64,000 nt of DNA from Archegozetes longisetosus (taxonomy: Eukaryota > Arthropoda > Arachnida > Sarcoptiformes > Trhypochthoniidae), in assembly GCA_018873245.2 (NCBI GenBank), contig JAEMBT020000009.1, positions 16,363,794 through 16,427,793 of the forward strand, read 5' to 3'. Shown here in pieces: positions 39,291 to 50,840 of the stretch. Both the position numbers and the translations under genes were made by a program. The first letter of the stretch is position 1. Every line of letters starts with the position of its first letter. The notes beneath the pieces are model-generated. The model was not told the origin of the DNA. It ran no database searches and saw nothing but the letters and a program-made list of their open reading frames with translations.

Positions 39291-42200
39291 ATAGAAGTCG
39301 TTTCGACAAAACAGTAAAGCAAAATCTCATTATTTTCTTAACTATAAGTTTTACTCATGAATTTTTAACATAAGAATATGATAAGAGATGGTTTTATTGA
39401 AATATTTATATAAAATAATTTAGCATTAAGTTCAATTATTTTAGCCCTTTTGTACCATCTCAGAAATATATCAATCATCTAAACTTAGAAATAAGGAAGT
39501 CAACTGAAAATGAGCCGAAAAATGATATTTCAACTCGATTAACTCATCAAATCCCATTGGACTAGAATGACTTAAGCCTAAATGTCAGCAATCTATTTGA
39601 GTGTTAATCATTCTAATAAAAGTCAATTGTATAATTTGGTCTAACTTTTGAGCTAGCTGCTTCTGCATTGAATGCCTCAAGTGCCATAACAATCTATACA
39701 AAACCCATATTTTTCATATATACTAACAATATCATGACATTTACAAATAATTGACAAATACAGAACGATAAACTAATTTACACATATATGTTAATGACAA
39801 AGTCCACTCATAGATTTTTATATCAGCACAAATACATATTTGATTAAAAAATGAGATCTTGATGTATTGAATTCAGCAACGAATTGTGTGGAGATATAAG
39901 GTTTGACGATTATTGCACTAAATCAATGTTTCGGTCTTACTCTACATTCAGACAAATTTTCAGAATGTGTTCCAATGAGGAAAATATGATTAAATCGACG
40001 AAGAAGTTGTCTCTAATTCCTGTAGAAAAGCATTACAACTAAGAGTAGTTTTGCACTTATGCGTCATATGAGTGTGTTAACTGCGTATTTCAATTATTTA
40101 TGCAATACTAAGTTAAATGCGAGTCAATCATTTACAAACTTTTGAGATAAAACTTTTTGCTTACGTTCATTCGTTTTGATTTTTAAAATCTTAAAATGTG
40201 TGATTTATTGAAAAATAAATCGAAAAATAAATTGAAAAATATCACTAATTGCGTTATAAATAAACAAACGCCTATAGACTTGATTAATAATGAATTGATG
40301 CAAAAGTCTAAAGAAAGTGAAAAGAAACGTACATCACATCGAATCTTATGGCAGAGAAAAATGAGAAAAATATTGAGAAATTGAGCAAATTATTGAAAAT
40401 AAATGATTTAAATGTATTTGAAAGTTGTGGTACATTAAACGTGATTTTCTCAGTTGTGCGCAGTGGTTACAGCATACAACGCATCATATATACTAAAAAA
40501 CCATTTTCAAGTGAAAACAGTCTTATTAATACCTCTATGTCAAATAAGAATATGAAATTTTGATTTATTTGAGAAATCATTAGACATGAAATAGTATCTT
40601 TTGGGCTTGCAAGTCGAAAAATACTGCCTTTAGTTACTTGACAAAAGTAAAAGAGGTTAAATTACATTTGATATACTCTATTCAGCTTTCACTCAATGCA
40701 AAGCTGACCGAACACTGTTAACACAACTTTCTTGTTATGAAATCATATCAGTGTTGATAATATTATCTATACTATAAGTTTTTATTTAAATTTTTTAACG
40801 AATTAATCAATAAGTAGGAGAAATTTCAATCAATAATTCCGAACTAATCCATCAAACAGCTTAACAGTTCATTTTCATAAAGTCTTTTACTTTAGTACAA
40901 TTATTGACCAAACTATACGTGTCATCAAATTTCTAATTTACTGTTTTAGAAACATATTCAACAATATTATAGATATCCAAAAGTTTTTCACAAGATGTAA
41001 GCAGAGGTTTTTTATACGCAAAATTAATATCATTTTACAAGACTAAATGTTTTGAAAAGCTCTCACATAGAAGCTCTCATAAAGAACTAGATGACTAAAT
41101 ATTAAATATTAGTCCTGGGTCTTACCTTATCTTCTACTCGCTTTCTTGATCTCAGAAGTCAGGCAAGAAATACATTTAGATCCCACACTAAAACTACCAT
41201 TATCTCTATGATTTTGCATCTTATAACAACTTATACTAACCAAACTTAGCTTAGTTATTATAACTTCTACTACAACACTAAAGACTAGTTATAAAAGCAG
41301 TGAAACGAATTCTTAAATCGAATAATCATGCAACTCATGAACGAAATAATCGGAAAAATAAAAATTGTTTGGTTCAAATCATTCCTAATTTAGTTAGAGG
41401 TGAATTCAATCAAGTAATCGATAAGTCAGTTGTAAACTATGAATGTTCTTAGAATTCTGATTAGGAATCAGGTCAGTTAGATGAGACATTTTTAAATCAA
41501 ACAACCTATACAATAAATTGTGAATATTTTCCTATGAATTAATTCAATAATCAAATCAAATCATTTGGTTTCAGTCTAAGTATTTGTCTAAGTATTGATT
41601 AAACTAGAGAAGTTAATCTAATATAATCTTAATTTTTAGCATTAATAATAATTAGAAACACAAGAATTAACTTTGCTCATAAAATAATTAAATTTTACAA
41701 AGAGCCTTCTTCATTTCAAGAGAACAGAGAAATTTTCTAGACACTTTTTGCATAAGATGTAACACTTCGTCATGAAATGTGGGAATTAGAAGTTTATCTG
41801 AGATTCTGTGATCCCGTGACCCTGTGATTCCGGGATTACATGTCTCCAGGATCCCGATATCCCGAGTTCGTATTATCAAACTTAAATTCCTGTTTAGACT
41901 TTTGTCTTGAATAACATGCTTATACATTTAGAGTCACTTAACATTCATATTAATTGCAAGATAAAAAATGAATTAGTTGATCAAAATTCATAGCTCTTAA
42001 TAAAAATTAGATTCTTGACTGAAAAAAAGTTTTAAATATGAAATTATCACAATTCTATTGATGCGTAAAACTATGATAGTTATGAATAATTGTTGCATTT
42101 AAAAAATAGTGTTTATGAGCCACTTCACATCAAACATAATATAAATTAATTCTATTGAATTTTTAGCACTTTCTTAATTAAAATTCACGAAATCGGGATC

Positions 42201-42952
42201 CCGGAGAATAATAATCAAGTTATTCTGGAGGAAGTAACTCCTAATTGAAAATTGTTCACATAATCTCTATTTAGCATGCATTCAGATTCTGTAAATTAAT
42301 TTTATATTGGAGTGAAATTCAATGTTTAATATAATTTGCAAATTGCTTTAAAAGTTGATTTGTATGAAACAAAGTAGGATTTTTCAAAGAGAATGACATT
42401 ATGTTAATTTCAAAGTCATTTCTTGCACGTCAAAGGAAATTTAAATATATTGAATTCCAACAGCTTTTCATTCAATCGCTGATTTCCTTCAGTTTCCACT
42501 TGAGTTCATTGCTACTAATACACCTGAAATCAAATTTTTGATGAAATTATTTTTATTATTTGAGTGAAATAAACGTATGCTTTAAGAGACCGATCAGAAT
42601 ATTTTTTATTATACATATTTGAGCATGAATATCAATGAAAAATTTTCAACATTGATCTCCATGTTCAACATAGAAATGTAGGTAAGCTATAAGACAACTC
42701 TATAGCGGATTTATTTTATTTTTTATTCATGTAAATTGAATACTCTATTAATAGTTTGTATTGCGGTTTTTTCGCTTTGATATAATGCTTGAGCAAAATA
42801 ATCCCAAAGGAAATCATAGCAGAGAATAGAGTGTAAATTTACAATAGATTTTCAGGATAGACTACATAATTGCATGTTTATCCAATACCTAATTGACTGA
42901 TCACGTACTTCAATTATTCTTGTAAATCCTTCTTATAATTTCATCTACATTG

Positions 42953-43040
42953 AAGATTCTTCCAGAATTCTTTGAAGATTCTTTGAAGATTCTTTGAGAA
43001 TTCTTTGAAGATTGTTTGGAGATTCTTTGAAAATTTTTTG
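42953..43040. repeat. GAAGATTCTTT minisatellite
   Basis: Six to seven 11-12-nt units near GAAGATTCTTT, some with GAGAATTCTTT. Confidence 0.85.
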
Positions 43041-43798
43041 CTTTTACTTTTATTCCTTCAATTCATACAACTATTTATAAAGAATTTTGTACAAATCCAT
43101 AACTTATTTTATTGATAAATGTTATCAAATTTATTGATAAGTACTTTGAGATTTGAAAATTTTCGAGGACTGACAGCTTTATTCGAGAGCTTCTCGAGTC
43201 TTGAAAAGTGAGGCATAAACTCGATTGTTATGCTTTGCACACAGAGCACATATTTTCCACTTAAAATTGAATGAAACGCATCAAATATAAAAATAATCAT
43301 AGAATAAATGATATTCGATTCAATTTTAAAATGGTATAAAAATCTATTTTGAATATGATACTGACCATTAGAATGAATAAAAGGCAGTTTTAGGCATCTG
43401 TTAGCCTTTAAATTTTCAGTCATTCGTCAAATAATGTTTTCCGGTAGAGTTATTCAGCTTTTTTGTTATCGAACATTAAAACGTTAAAAATTGAAAATTT
43501 TTGGTTAATTATTGAAGTAAGACTAGTAAAAGCATTATCAAAAATTAAGACTCGAGACCCTAATGATATCATACCCTAGTGGCAAGTCATTTGATGAATA
43601 TTTGTAAGTTAATCACATATTTTCCACATCAATAATCTTTATACTAAATCCCAGAATTCAGTATAACATTCTAAGAGAAGCTCTTAAACTAACTAAATAC
43701 CCGATCAATATCGTTATGAGTAAAGGTCTATATTAATGTATAGTTTGCTTCTTTAATCTAGCCAATTAAGCTTGAGAGTAATTCAAGCACAAAGATAG

Positions 43799-44007
43799 AC
43801 TTCAAAAGTTTATAACCATTGATAGCAACCAGAAGTGATGTATCGTGATGGGATGATTTCCATGAGACTATAATATTTAAGATATTAAATAACTTATAGA
43901 ATATTAGATATAGTAATAAAATCAAATTTGGCATAAAGACTGATAGGGATTGACAGTGAAGATTTTAATCTTGCTGCTATCACGGATTATTAATTTTTCA
44001 ACTGTAC
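43799..44007. mobile_element. MITE-like element (family B, copy D)
   Basis: About 209 nt. Left CATTGATAGCAACCAGAAGT, right GCTGCTATCACGGATTATTA followed by ATTTTTCAACTGTAC. The right end is the reverse complement of the partial element's end at 23,454. It is the closest relative of the 34,424 copy. Confidence 0.65.
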
Positions 44008-44562
44008 ATATTATAAGAAAATATGAGTTTACACTTTGAGATTATCACAAAATTCATTGAAAATTAAGAACTAATGTACCATTCATTTGATCGGAAGCCT
44101 TGAGAAATGCTTTGACAGTAAAATCTTAGACTGAAGACAAGCTGGAAAAGTAGTGTTTGACATCCATTAGTCTTGATTAATTTAAATTTGAATATAAATT
44201 GATAAATAAATTTAAATAAGTTTTTATGAGAATTTATTGAAAATTTTCATATTTCACACTAAAAGTCGAAGTCATATAAAAATTTAGATATACATTTGAA
44301 CATTAATTCATATTTTGAATATTATATTAAAATAAAATGTCAGGAAACGTGACAAATATAAGTAATACCATAGTGAAATTGCAAAGTGACTTTTGTCTGA
44401 TTCTTAAAGCAAACATTAATTTTGTTTTCAGATACGTGTAAATACATTTATGAAACAAATGCCAATCATTATAAACATTAAACTTATTGTGTAATGATGT
44501 GAAGAATTTAAAAATAGATTTTTTTAAATATTCAAAGCTTATATTAGACGTGAATTTGGTAA

Positions 44563-44662
44563 ACAGAATTCAGAGTCACTAAAATTTAGAATCCAGAATC
44601 ATTGAAATTCAGAATCCGGGATCATTAAAATTCAGAATTCGAGATCATTAAAATTCAGAATT
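44563..44662. repeat. About 25-nt minisatellite, four units
   Basis: Units near ATCATTAAAATTCAGAATCC, degenerate at the left edge. Confidence 0.85.
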
Positions 44663-45125
44663 TATAGTACATTTAAAATTAATCTATTTTTCAACCAGAA
44701 TACTTGTTGGTTTATGAAACAAGATTTTTAAGTTTCAAATATTTATTCCATACTTGTTTATATAGATAAGATATAAAGTCATAGGCCTCTGACATTCTAT
44801 AACTGAAGAATTGAATTATGATTTATTTGAAAGTATCATAAATAGAAACTTCAGATCAGATAATTTGAAGTCTAATAATAAGAAATAAAAAGAACTTTAA
44901 CTTAACTTATATAACAAAATGTATATAAATTGTACTAATATTATTTATATATTAATTTAGTTATAATGGAAATACGAATTGATCAAAAATGGTATAAATT
45001 ACAAGAAATGGTATGAATAAAATAAAACATATAAGATAAAGAAGATATAATAGAGAAGAGATTTGATCTCAACTCTCTAGCTCAAAATATACTAATCTAT
45101 GAGTGTCTCATGAGATGGAGAGAAT

Positions 45126-45413
45126 AACTAGTGATGTTCAGCTCTCAAGCTCTCAATGACTAGTGATGTTCAACTCTCGAGCTCTCAATGACTAGTGATG
45201 TTCAACTCTCGAGCTCTCAATGACTAGTGATGTTCAACTCTCGAGCTCTCAATGACTAGTGATGTTCAACTCTCGAGCTCTCAATGACTAGTGATGTTCA
45301 ACTCTCGAGCTCTCAATGACTAGTGATGTTCAACTCTCGAGCTCTCAATGACTAGTGATGTTCAACTCCCGAGCTCTCAATGACTAGTGATGTTCAGCTA
45401 TCAAGCTGTTAAG
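45126..45413. repeat. 32-nt minisatellite immediately upstream of the receptor CDS
   Basis: Nine 32-nt units made of GACTAGTGATGTTCAACTCT plus CGAGCTCTCAAT. The middle units are almost identical, with degenerate fragments running on to about 45,500. Each unit contains the palindromes ACTAGT, CTCGAG and GAGCTC. The array ends just 123 nt before the receptor ATG, so it lies in the proximal promoter or 5' UTR (or in the end of a 5' intron). Copy number is likely to vary between individuals. Confidence 0.95.
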
Positions 45414-45535
45414 CTGTTAAGCTCTCAAGCTGTCCATAACTAGTAATGTTCAACTTTAAATGACTAGTGATGTTCTGCTCTGTGATGTTCTGCTCTGTGA
45501 GTGAGAAACACATAATTATATAAGTGGTGCCAATC

Positions 45536-48500
45536 ATGGAAAGTGCATCAGAAGGACTAGTACCTAATGAAAGTTCTATAGCAAATGTATCAGATGATCA
45601 TTCGGATTACTACTATTATAATACTCATGAGGTTATAGTAACTATTATCACGGCTACCATTCTTGGTGTCCTAACGCTCTGTACTGTTGTCGGCAACGTA
45701 TTTGTCATCGCTGCTATACTTCTAGAACGTAATCTACGATCTGTTGGCAATTATTTAGTGTTTTCGTTAGCAGTGGCCGACTTAATGGTGGCGTGTCTCG
45801 TCATGCCTTTAGGAGCTGTCTATGTAGTGTCTGGTCAGTGGACACTTGGGGCTGGACTTTGCGATGTTTGGACTATTGCTGATGTTTTGTGCTGTACTGC
45901 AAGTATTTTACACTTACTGGCAATAGCTGTGGTTAGTATTGATGTAATCAAAACTGAGTTATCGCCAATTCTGCACTAAACTACTTCTGTATTAAGCCGT
46001 CACTTTTGAGTCTCTATTGATAGGCAAACTGTTTAATACATAACTTACGACAAACCATTTCAAATAATTATTATTTACTACATTAGGATCGATTCTGGGC
46101 TGTGACTAATGTTGATTACATACATAATCGCAATGCCCGACGTATCGGTGCAATGATCTTCGGCATATGGGCAGTGGCCGGTATTGTCTCATTAGCGCCG
46201 GTGTTAGGTTGGAAGGATCCAGACTTTTTGCGACGCATCGAAGTAGAGAAAACATGCCTTATATCACAAGACGTTGCCTATCAAGTATTCGCCACATTCG
46301 CCACATTTTATGTGCCGTTGACGCTCATTCTGATCCTTTACTGGCGTATATTTCAGGTCATCATCAATTAAGTCAACTAATGTGTTGTTATTTTGTTTGA
46401 ATTTATTTTGATGAGAATGAGAGACAACTGAATGTTGACTAAACTCGTTGATGATTAGATAGAATTGATTTAAGCCGATATTTAGGTGATTTAGTGACGT
46501 TTATGCTGACGATTGAGAGAGATTGAGCTGTTGGAATGAGTTTCTGGATTATTAGAACAGAATATATCTGCAGTGTACCATTTAATTAATGCAATGCCTT
46601 CCGATAGGGTTTATTTCATCTCTGCAAAAGACAAGAATATTCTTTCTCCGTAAAAGACAAGAATATTCTCTCTCTGCAAAAGACAAGAATTTGTTCTCGC
46701 TCCTCAACTTAACAGAATTGTTAGTTTAGTGCGATTGAAAACTGAGCTAATCGTTAGTGAAAGACCTAATAGGACATCGTTATAGCGAAAGCTCTATTCA
46801 TAAGATGCGATATTTGATTCGAAAAATATAATGAATTCTTTTTAGTTGAGTCCCGACGGCAATTCAATGAAATTCAACTGAGATGTAATGTAGAATGATA
46901 CATATTAATAATCAGTCATCAGTTATACGAATGACTTCTCTATTCTTTAATTCAAACAAAAGTATTGAATTGCAAAGTAATAACTTGTTCATTCTAACCT
47001 ATATAGACTATGGCAGAATTAGATCTCTATATAGACTATGACAGAATTAGATCTACTACATAAAGACCTACATATTAGATATAGATTTAGTGTTAAGATA
47101 GGATAATGAATAAGAAAAGGAGTTGAGAGAGAAGTTAGTGGCAACTAGTGAAATATGGTATAGTCAACATGAGCAAATTAACTTTACTTATAATCTAATT
47201 GAACAACACATCGAAAAGTTTTGTCAAATTTCTCAGTTAATACTATAGCGGTCTTGTTTGTCTGATTGCTTGTCTTATCATTTGTCTTATCATTCGTCTT
47301 ATCATTTGTCTTATTGTTGGTCTTCAGGTGGCTCGAAAACGGATTAGACGTAAACCTGGAAATAAGGTGGTTTTGGCATTAAGGAAAACCTCAGGAAGTA
47401 CTAAAAGCTTAGCAGTGCCTTCGAATAATGAATTAGTTACAAACTTTTCGAGTGAGGTTTCAACGTCTTCGCCAAATGCAAGCCCTGAAAAGGGCGCCTC
47501 CAATAATAATGGTCTTACTGTTATCGATAGAGATAGAGATAGCGCCAAAGTTGAGATACTGCCCAAAAAAAAGTTACATCAAAAAGAATCGATTGAAGCC
47601 AAGCGTGAGCGAAAAGCTGCCAAAACACTAGCAATCATTACTGGTATCTATGCTTTTATTATTCATTATGTTAACTGTCTGTTAGAGCAGTGATCGCCAA
47701 TCTAAGACCAAGGACCCCATCCGGTCCACTGACTTTCCCTTGCTCCTTTGAGGCATTTGACAAGCTAGATTGGTTTGAGTCAACTTCTTAGAGCTTAAAA
47801 TAGTTCCTATAGATCAAAAAGAGACTATGAATTCCCAATTGAACAGTAGATTTAATGCAATCAACCTTTAGTCTCAATATATAAAGTATAAAAATAATTG
47901 TCTAAAAGGTCAACTTGTAACTCAAGTGTTTGAGATTTGAGATTTTCAGATCAATTGCAATCAATTTGAATTGAAAAGATGTAGATATTTGATTATCTGA
48001 GTCCACACTGTATTGAAGAACACGATTAATACAAATATTTGTCTTAAATAACAGGTGTGTTCGTGATCTGTTGGCTTCCCTTCTTTATCGTCGCTTTATT
48101 ACTACCTTTATGCGAATCATGTCGTGTAGATCTTCCAGATATAGTTAACAACGTTTTTTTATGGTTGGGTTACATAAATAGTTGCGTCAATCCAATTATT
48201 TGTAAGTATTATTATTATTATTGCCTTTTTAGATGTTCACTCAATACATCAAATTTTGATTTTATTTTATATAATGTTTTGCTGTTAATGTTCCTCAGAA
48301 GTCAGTTTAGCCGATTCCTAATTTGATTAACTGTTAGTCTCACTCATGTAGTTTTAACATAATGACATGGTGTAAGATAGTTCTGTTGAAATATTTATAT
48401 GGAACTGCTATATAAAATGGTTAAGTGCCCACATAATCACTTATTACTAATAAATTAAGTCAGAGTAGCGTCCACAATCCTATCTTCAGCTTAAGTTAAA

Positions 48501-48843
48501 TTATTTCAGTAGAAAAGCCCCGTGTGGCACTCAATGAAGACTAAATAGAAACTTAATAGGAATTCAATAGGGACTCAACGGGGACTCAACTCAACTGAGT
48601 TAAGTATAAAACACAAATCACACAATGAGAAAATAGTTTCAGCTAAACGGACTTCTGGCGAGCTGGCAGCCAAAATTGAACTATCTATTTGAACTATTAG
48701 AAATATAAAACAAATATAATTAAAATATTAATCTATTAATTATAGATACGATATTCAGTCCAGATTTTAGAGCAGCTTTCAAACGAATGTTGTTCGGCAA
48801 AAAAGCCAATAGGTCTTCACCTAAAGGTCCCTCCAGAGTATGA
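45536..48843 (+). CDS. 5-HT1: 5-HT1-like serotonin receptor (rhodopsin-family GPCR), complete, five exons
   Basis: Seven-transmembrane biogenic-amine receptor; arthropod 5-HT1 receptors bind serotonin and couple to Gi to lower cAMP in neurons. Exons: 45,536-45,931, 46,087-46,356, 47,328-47,643, 48,055-48,201 and 48,746-48,843; 408 aa. Visible: N-glycosylation sites at N11 and N17; TM1 GNVFV (53-57); TM2 LAVAD (78-82); amine-binding Asp116 in ADVLCC; DRF at 133-135 in place of DRY; ECL1-ECL2 disulfide pair Cys109/Cys189; TM5 FYVPL (206-210); a roughly 100-residue third loop flanked by basic clusters; CWLPF (333-337); NPIIY (373-377), with the Tyr codon split by the last intron; helix 8 FRAAFKRMLFGKK. 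TNVDYIH and GWKDPDF are typical of invertebrate 5-HT1. A stop (TAA) lies just upstream in frame, so ATG 45,536 is the first Met unless a 5' coding exon exists. Donors of exons 1 and 2 (GTTAGT, GTCATC) are weak. An octopamine or dopamine receptor is less likely. Confidence 0.9.
46623..46697. repeat. About 27-29-nt minisatellite in receptor intron 2
   Basis: Three copies of a unit containing AAAAGACAAGAATATTCT followed by a CT-rich stretch. Confidence 0.8.
47272..47327 (+). repeat. 12-nt tandem repeat forming the 3' splice site of receptor exon 3
   Basis: Four units of GTCTTATCATTT (with variants) lead directly into GTCTTCAG. The last partial unit supplies the acceptor AG. The pyrimidine tract and acceptor of a coding exon are thus part of a minisatellite. 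Confidence 0.85.
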
Positions 48844-49529
48844 CTTTTAATTGAATACTCTCGTCAGGCCAACCATTCAAAGAAGACTTCGATAACGAAT
48901 CCACAAAAGCTGCAATTCTGTATACTAGAGAATCTCGACTTAATGCTCGATTTTCTATTCATTTGTAACTTTCTCATAACTATTATTATTCGGCCTGATC
49001 GAATGATCGCACAATATCTCAGTCGGCTTCGACAAACATTCGACAAACATTCGACAAATTATAACCATCTCATTCATTGGTCGCATTTATGTAATCGTTA
49101 TCCAGATTTTTATACAACATATCTATTGCGTTGTTCTGAATCCTAAGACTTGTGATTTTCTGAATTTGTGGCTGTACTCTTGGCGGCTGTCGTGATTTAT
49201 ATAACAAAAAGACACCATTCAAAGTGATAGAAGTCACGAAAGACACCAAGAACATAGCCAAAAATGATTTAAAAGCATAAGATGTGTATAAACGCTTTCC
49301 AAGATAATACAAAGCACAAAATGAAAAATAGCTTAATTTTGTTGACTTTAGTACTGTATATATTTCATATATATTTATATATAAATATATATAAATATAT
49401 AAATGTATGAAAGATTGTTGACATGTCATACTATATTAAATTTTATTAAATGTTATGAAATCGCAATATCGGAGCTTCGCTGATAAATGGGGCTCAAGCG
49501 AAACTTTGATATACGATTATTGATCTCAA

Positions 49530-49600
49530 CTAACCTAACCTGACCTGAACTAGCCTAACCTAACCCAACCCAACCTAACCTAACCTAACCTAACTTATCT
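49530..49600 (-). repeat. TTAGG-type patch, minus orientation
   Basis: About 70 nt of CCTAA-type pentamers (CCTAACCTAACCTAACCTAA) with CCTGA, CCCAA and GCCTA variants. It ends with five clean units. Confidence 0.85.
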
Positions 49601-50261
49601 TACCACTCTCCTTAATTATATCATATTTATTTTAACATATTTCTCATTCTTTTTCTTTATCAAATATTTATAAAATATAAATATTTTTTATCGATTATTT
49701 TTATTTAATAAAATTAATCATTTATTATAAAAAAAAATACTTAATTCATATTTGATTGACTGGTATTTTGAAAAGAAATTACAGTTAATGCTGTAGTGCA
49801 TTGTATTGAACCAATGAATATTCTACAAAATATCTTACAGAATATATCACAAAATATTCTATAGAAAATGAAATTTAAGCTCAAAGGGAAAGCGGTAAAG
49901 TTATATAAATTTTAATAATTGAGTATTCAGATCAGAAAAGTGTCAATGAGATTTGATGCGTTTATCATTTCCATACAATTGATTTATCTTTTCAATAAAT
50001 CAATTCTTCCTCATCTCAAACAACTGGAAGCAATAACATTGAACAAAAACCACTCATTCTCAATAGGGTATAAATTTGACTTCTCAAACATGTCAAATAA
50101 AAATGTTTGAAGCGTGACATATTTGCCACACAAATCTTGTATCACTTGATTCACAATCAATTTTCTTATAGTATTTCTCTTTCTAACCTAATCGTGACCT
50201 CTAGTTTAGGATTACATACACTCATTTGGAGATTTTATATAAGCTTAACATAATCAATTCA

Positions 50262-50482
50262 TATTGAAATACTTATTAATCGCTGATAGCAATAGAAGTT
50301 ATGTGTTGTGATGACATGCTTTCCATCAGACCATAATATTGAACATATTACCAAACTTATAGAAGATTCATTATAGTAATCAAAGCAAGTCTAAAATCAA
50401 TAAACTTTTCAATAAATTCATGCTTATCACAAGCAATGGCTTTTTCTGTTGCTATCGTTGATTATTAAGTCTTCAAGTGTGT
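50262..50482. mobile_element. MITE-like element (family B, copy E)
   Basis: About 221 nt. Left TTATTAATCGCTGATAGCAA, right GTTGCTATCGTTGATTATTA then AGTCTTCAAG. The interior shares ACTTATAGAA and the CCATNAGACCATAATATT block with copy D. It is more diverged than copies C and D. Confidence 0.6.
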
Positions 50483-50810
50483 AATATTGGAAGAAAAATA
50501 CAACTTTTGATTTCAATTATTTTAGAATTGATGAGAGAGTGAAATATGATAATAACTATGCTGATTAAAGGAAAGCTTCTTATTAATATGGTGCTTTATT
50601 TGCTACCATTTCCGCAAATATATGTAAATTTATGTCTATGATGAACAGTTTTATCTTTAATAGTCATTGAGAAGATCCGGCTATCATTTATCATATTCTT
50701 AGAACTGAAACGCATTCTTCATCTATGCCCTCGATTGCAATTATCTGTTCATTTTCAGTTTTAATTAAGTTTCAAAATGTTTTTTATACTTTACAGGCAG
50801 AGATTGTAGC

Positions 50811-50840
50811 ATAGGTTAGGTTAGCATAGGTTAGGTTAGC
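50811..50840 (+). repeat. Short TTAGG-type patch
   Basis: Two copies of GCATAGGTTAGGTTA, a TTAGG pair embedded in a 15-nt unit. Confidence 0.7.

Larger units (their letters stand above)
29424..45125. other. AT-rich region without well-supported genes
   Basis: Apart from one candidate broken small gene at 31.7-32.1 kb, I see only short AT-driven open frames. The longest, 104 codons on the minus strand at 43,109-43,423, has no recognisable motif. Repeats and MITE-like elements are listed separately. Confidence 0.5.

Noticed and set aside
40196-40563. Two overlapping Lys/Asn-rich plus-strand frames
   Set aside because: Low-complexity composition; no splice sites or motif join them into a gene.
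43109-43423. 104-codon minus-strand open frame
   Set aside because: Longest frame in the gene-poor region, but no motif, signal peptide, splice context or composition shift supports coding.
47324-47566. Antisense open frame over receptor exon 3
   Set aside because: Shadow of the coding third-loop exon on the opposite strand.
49070-49429. 119-codon minus-strand frame with hydrophobic Tyr/Ile runs
   Set aside because: Lies in the receptor 3' flank and includes an AT microsatellite; no motif found.
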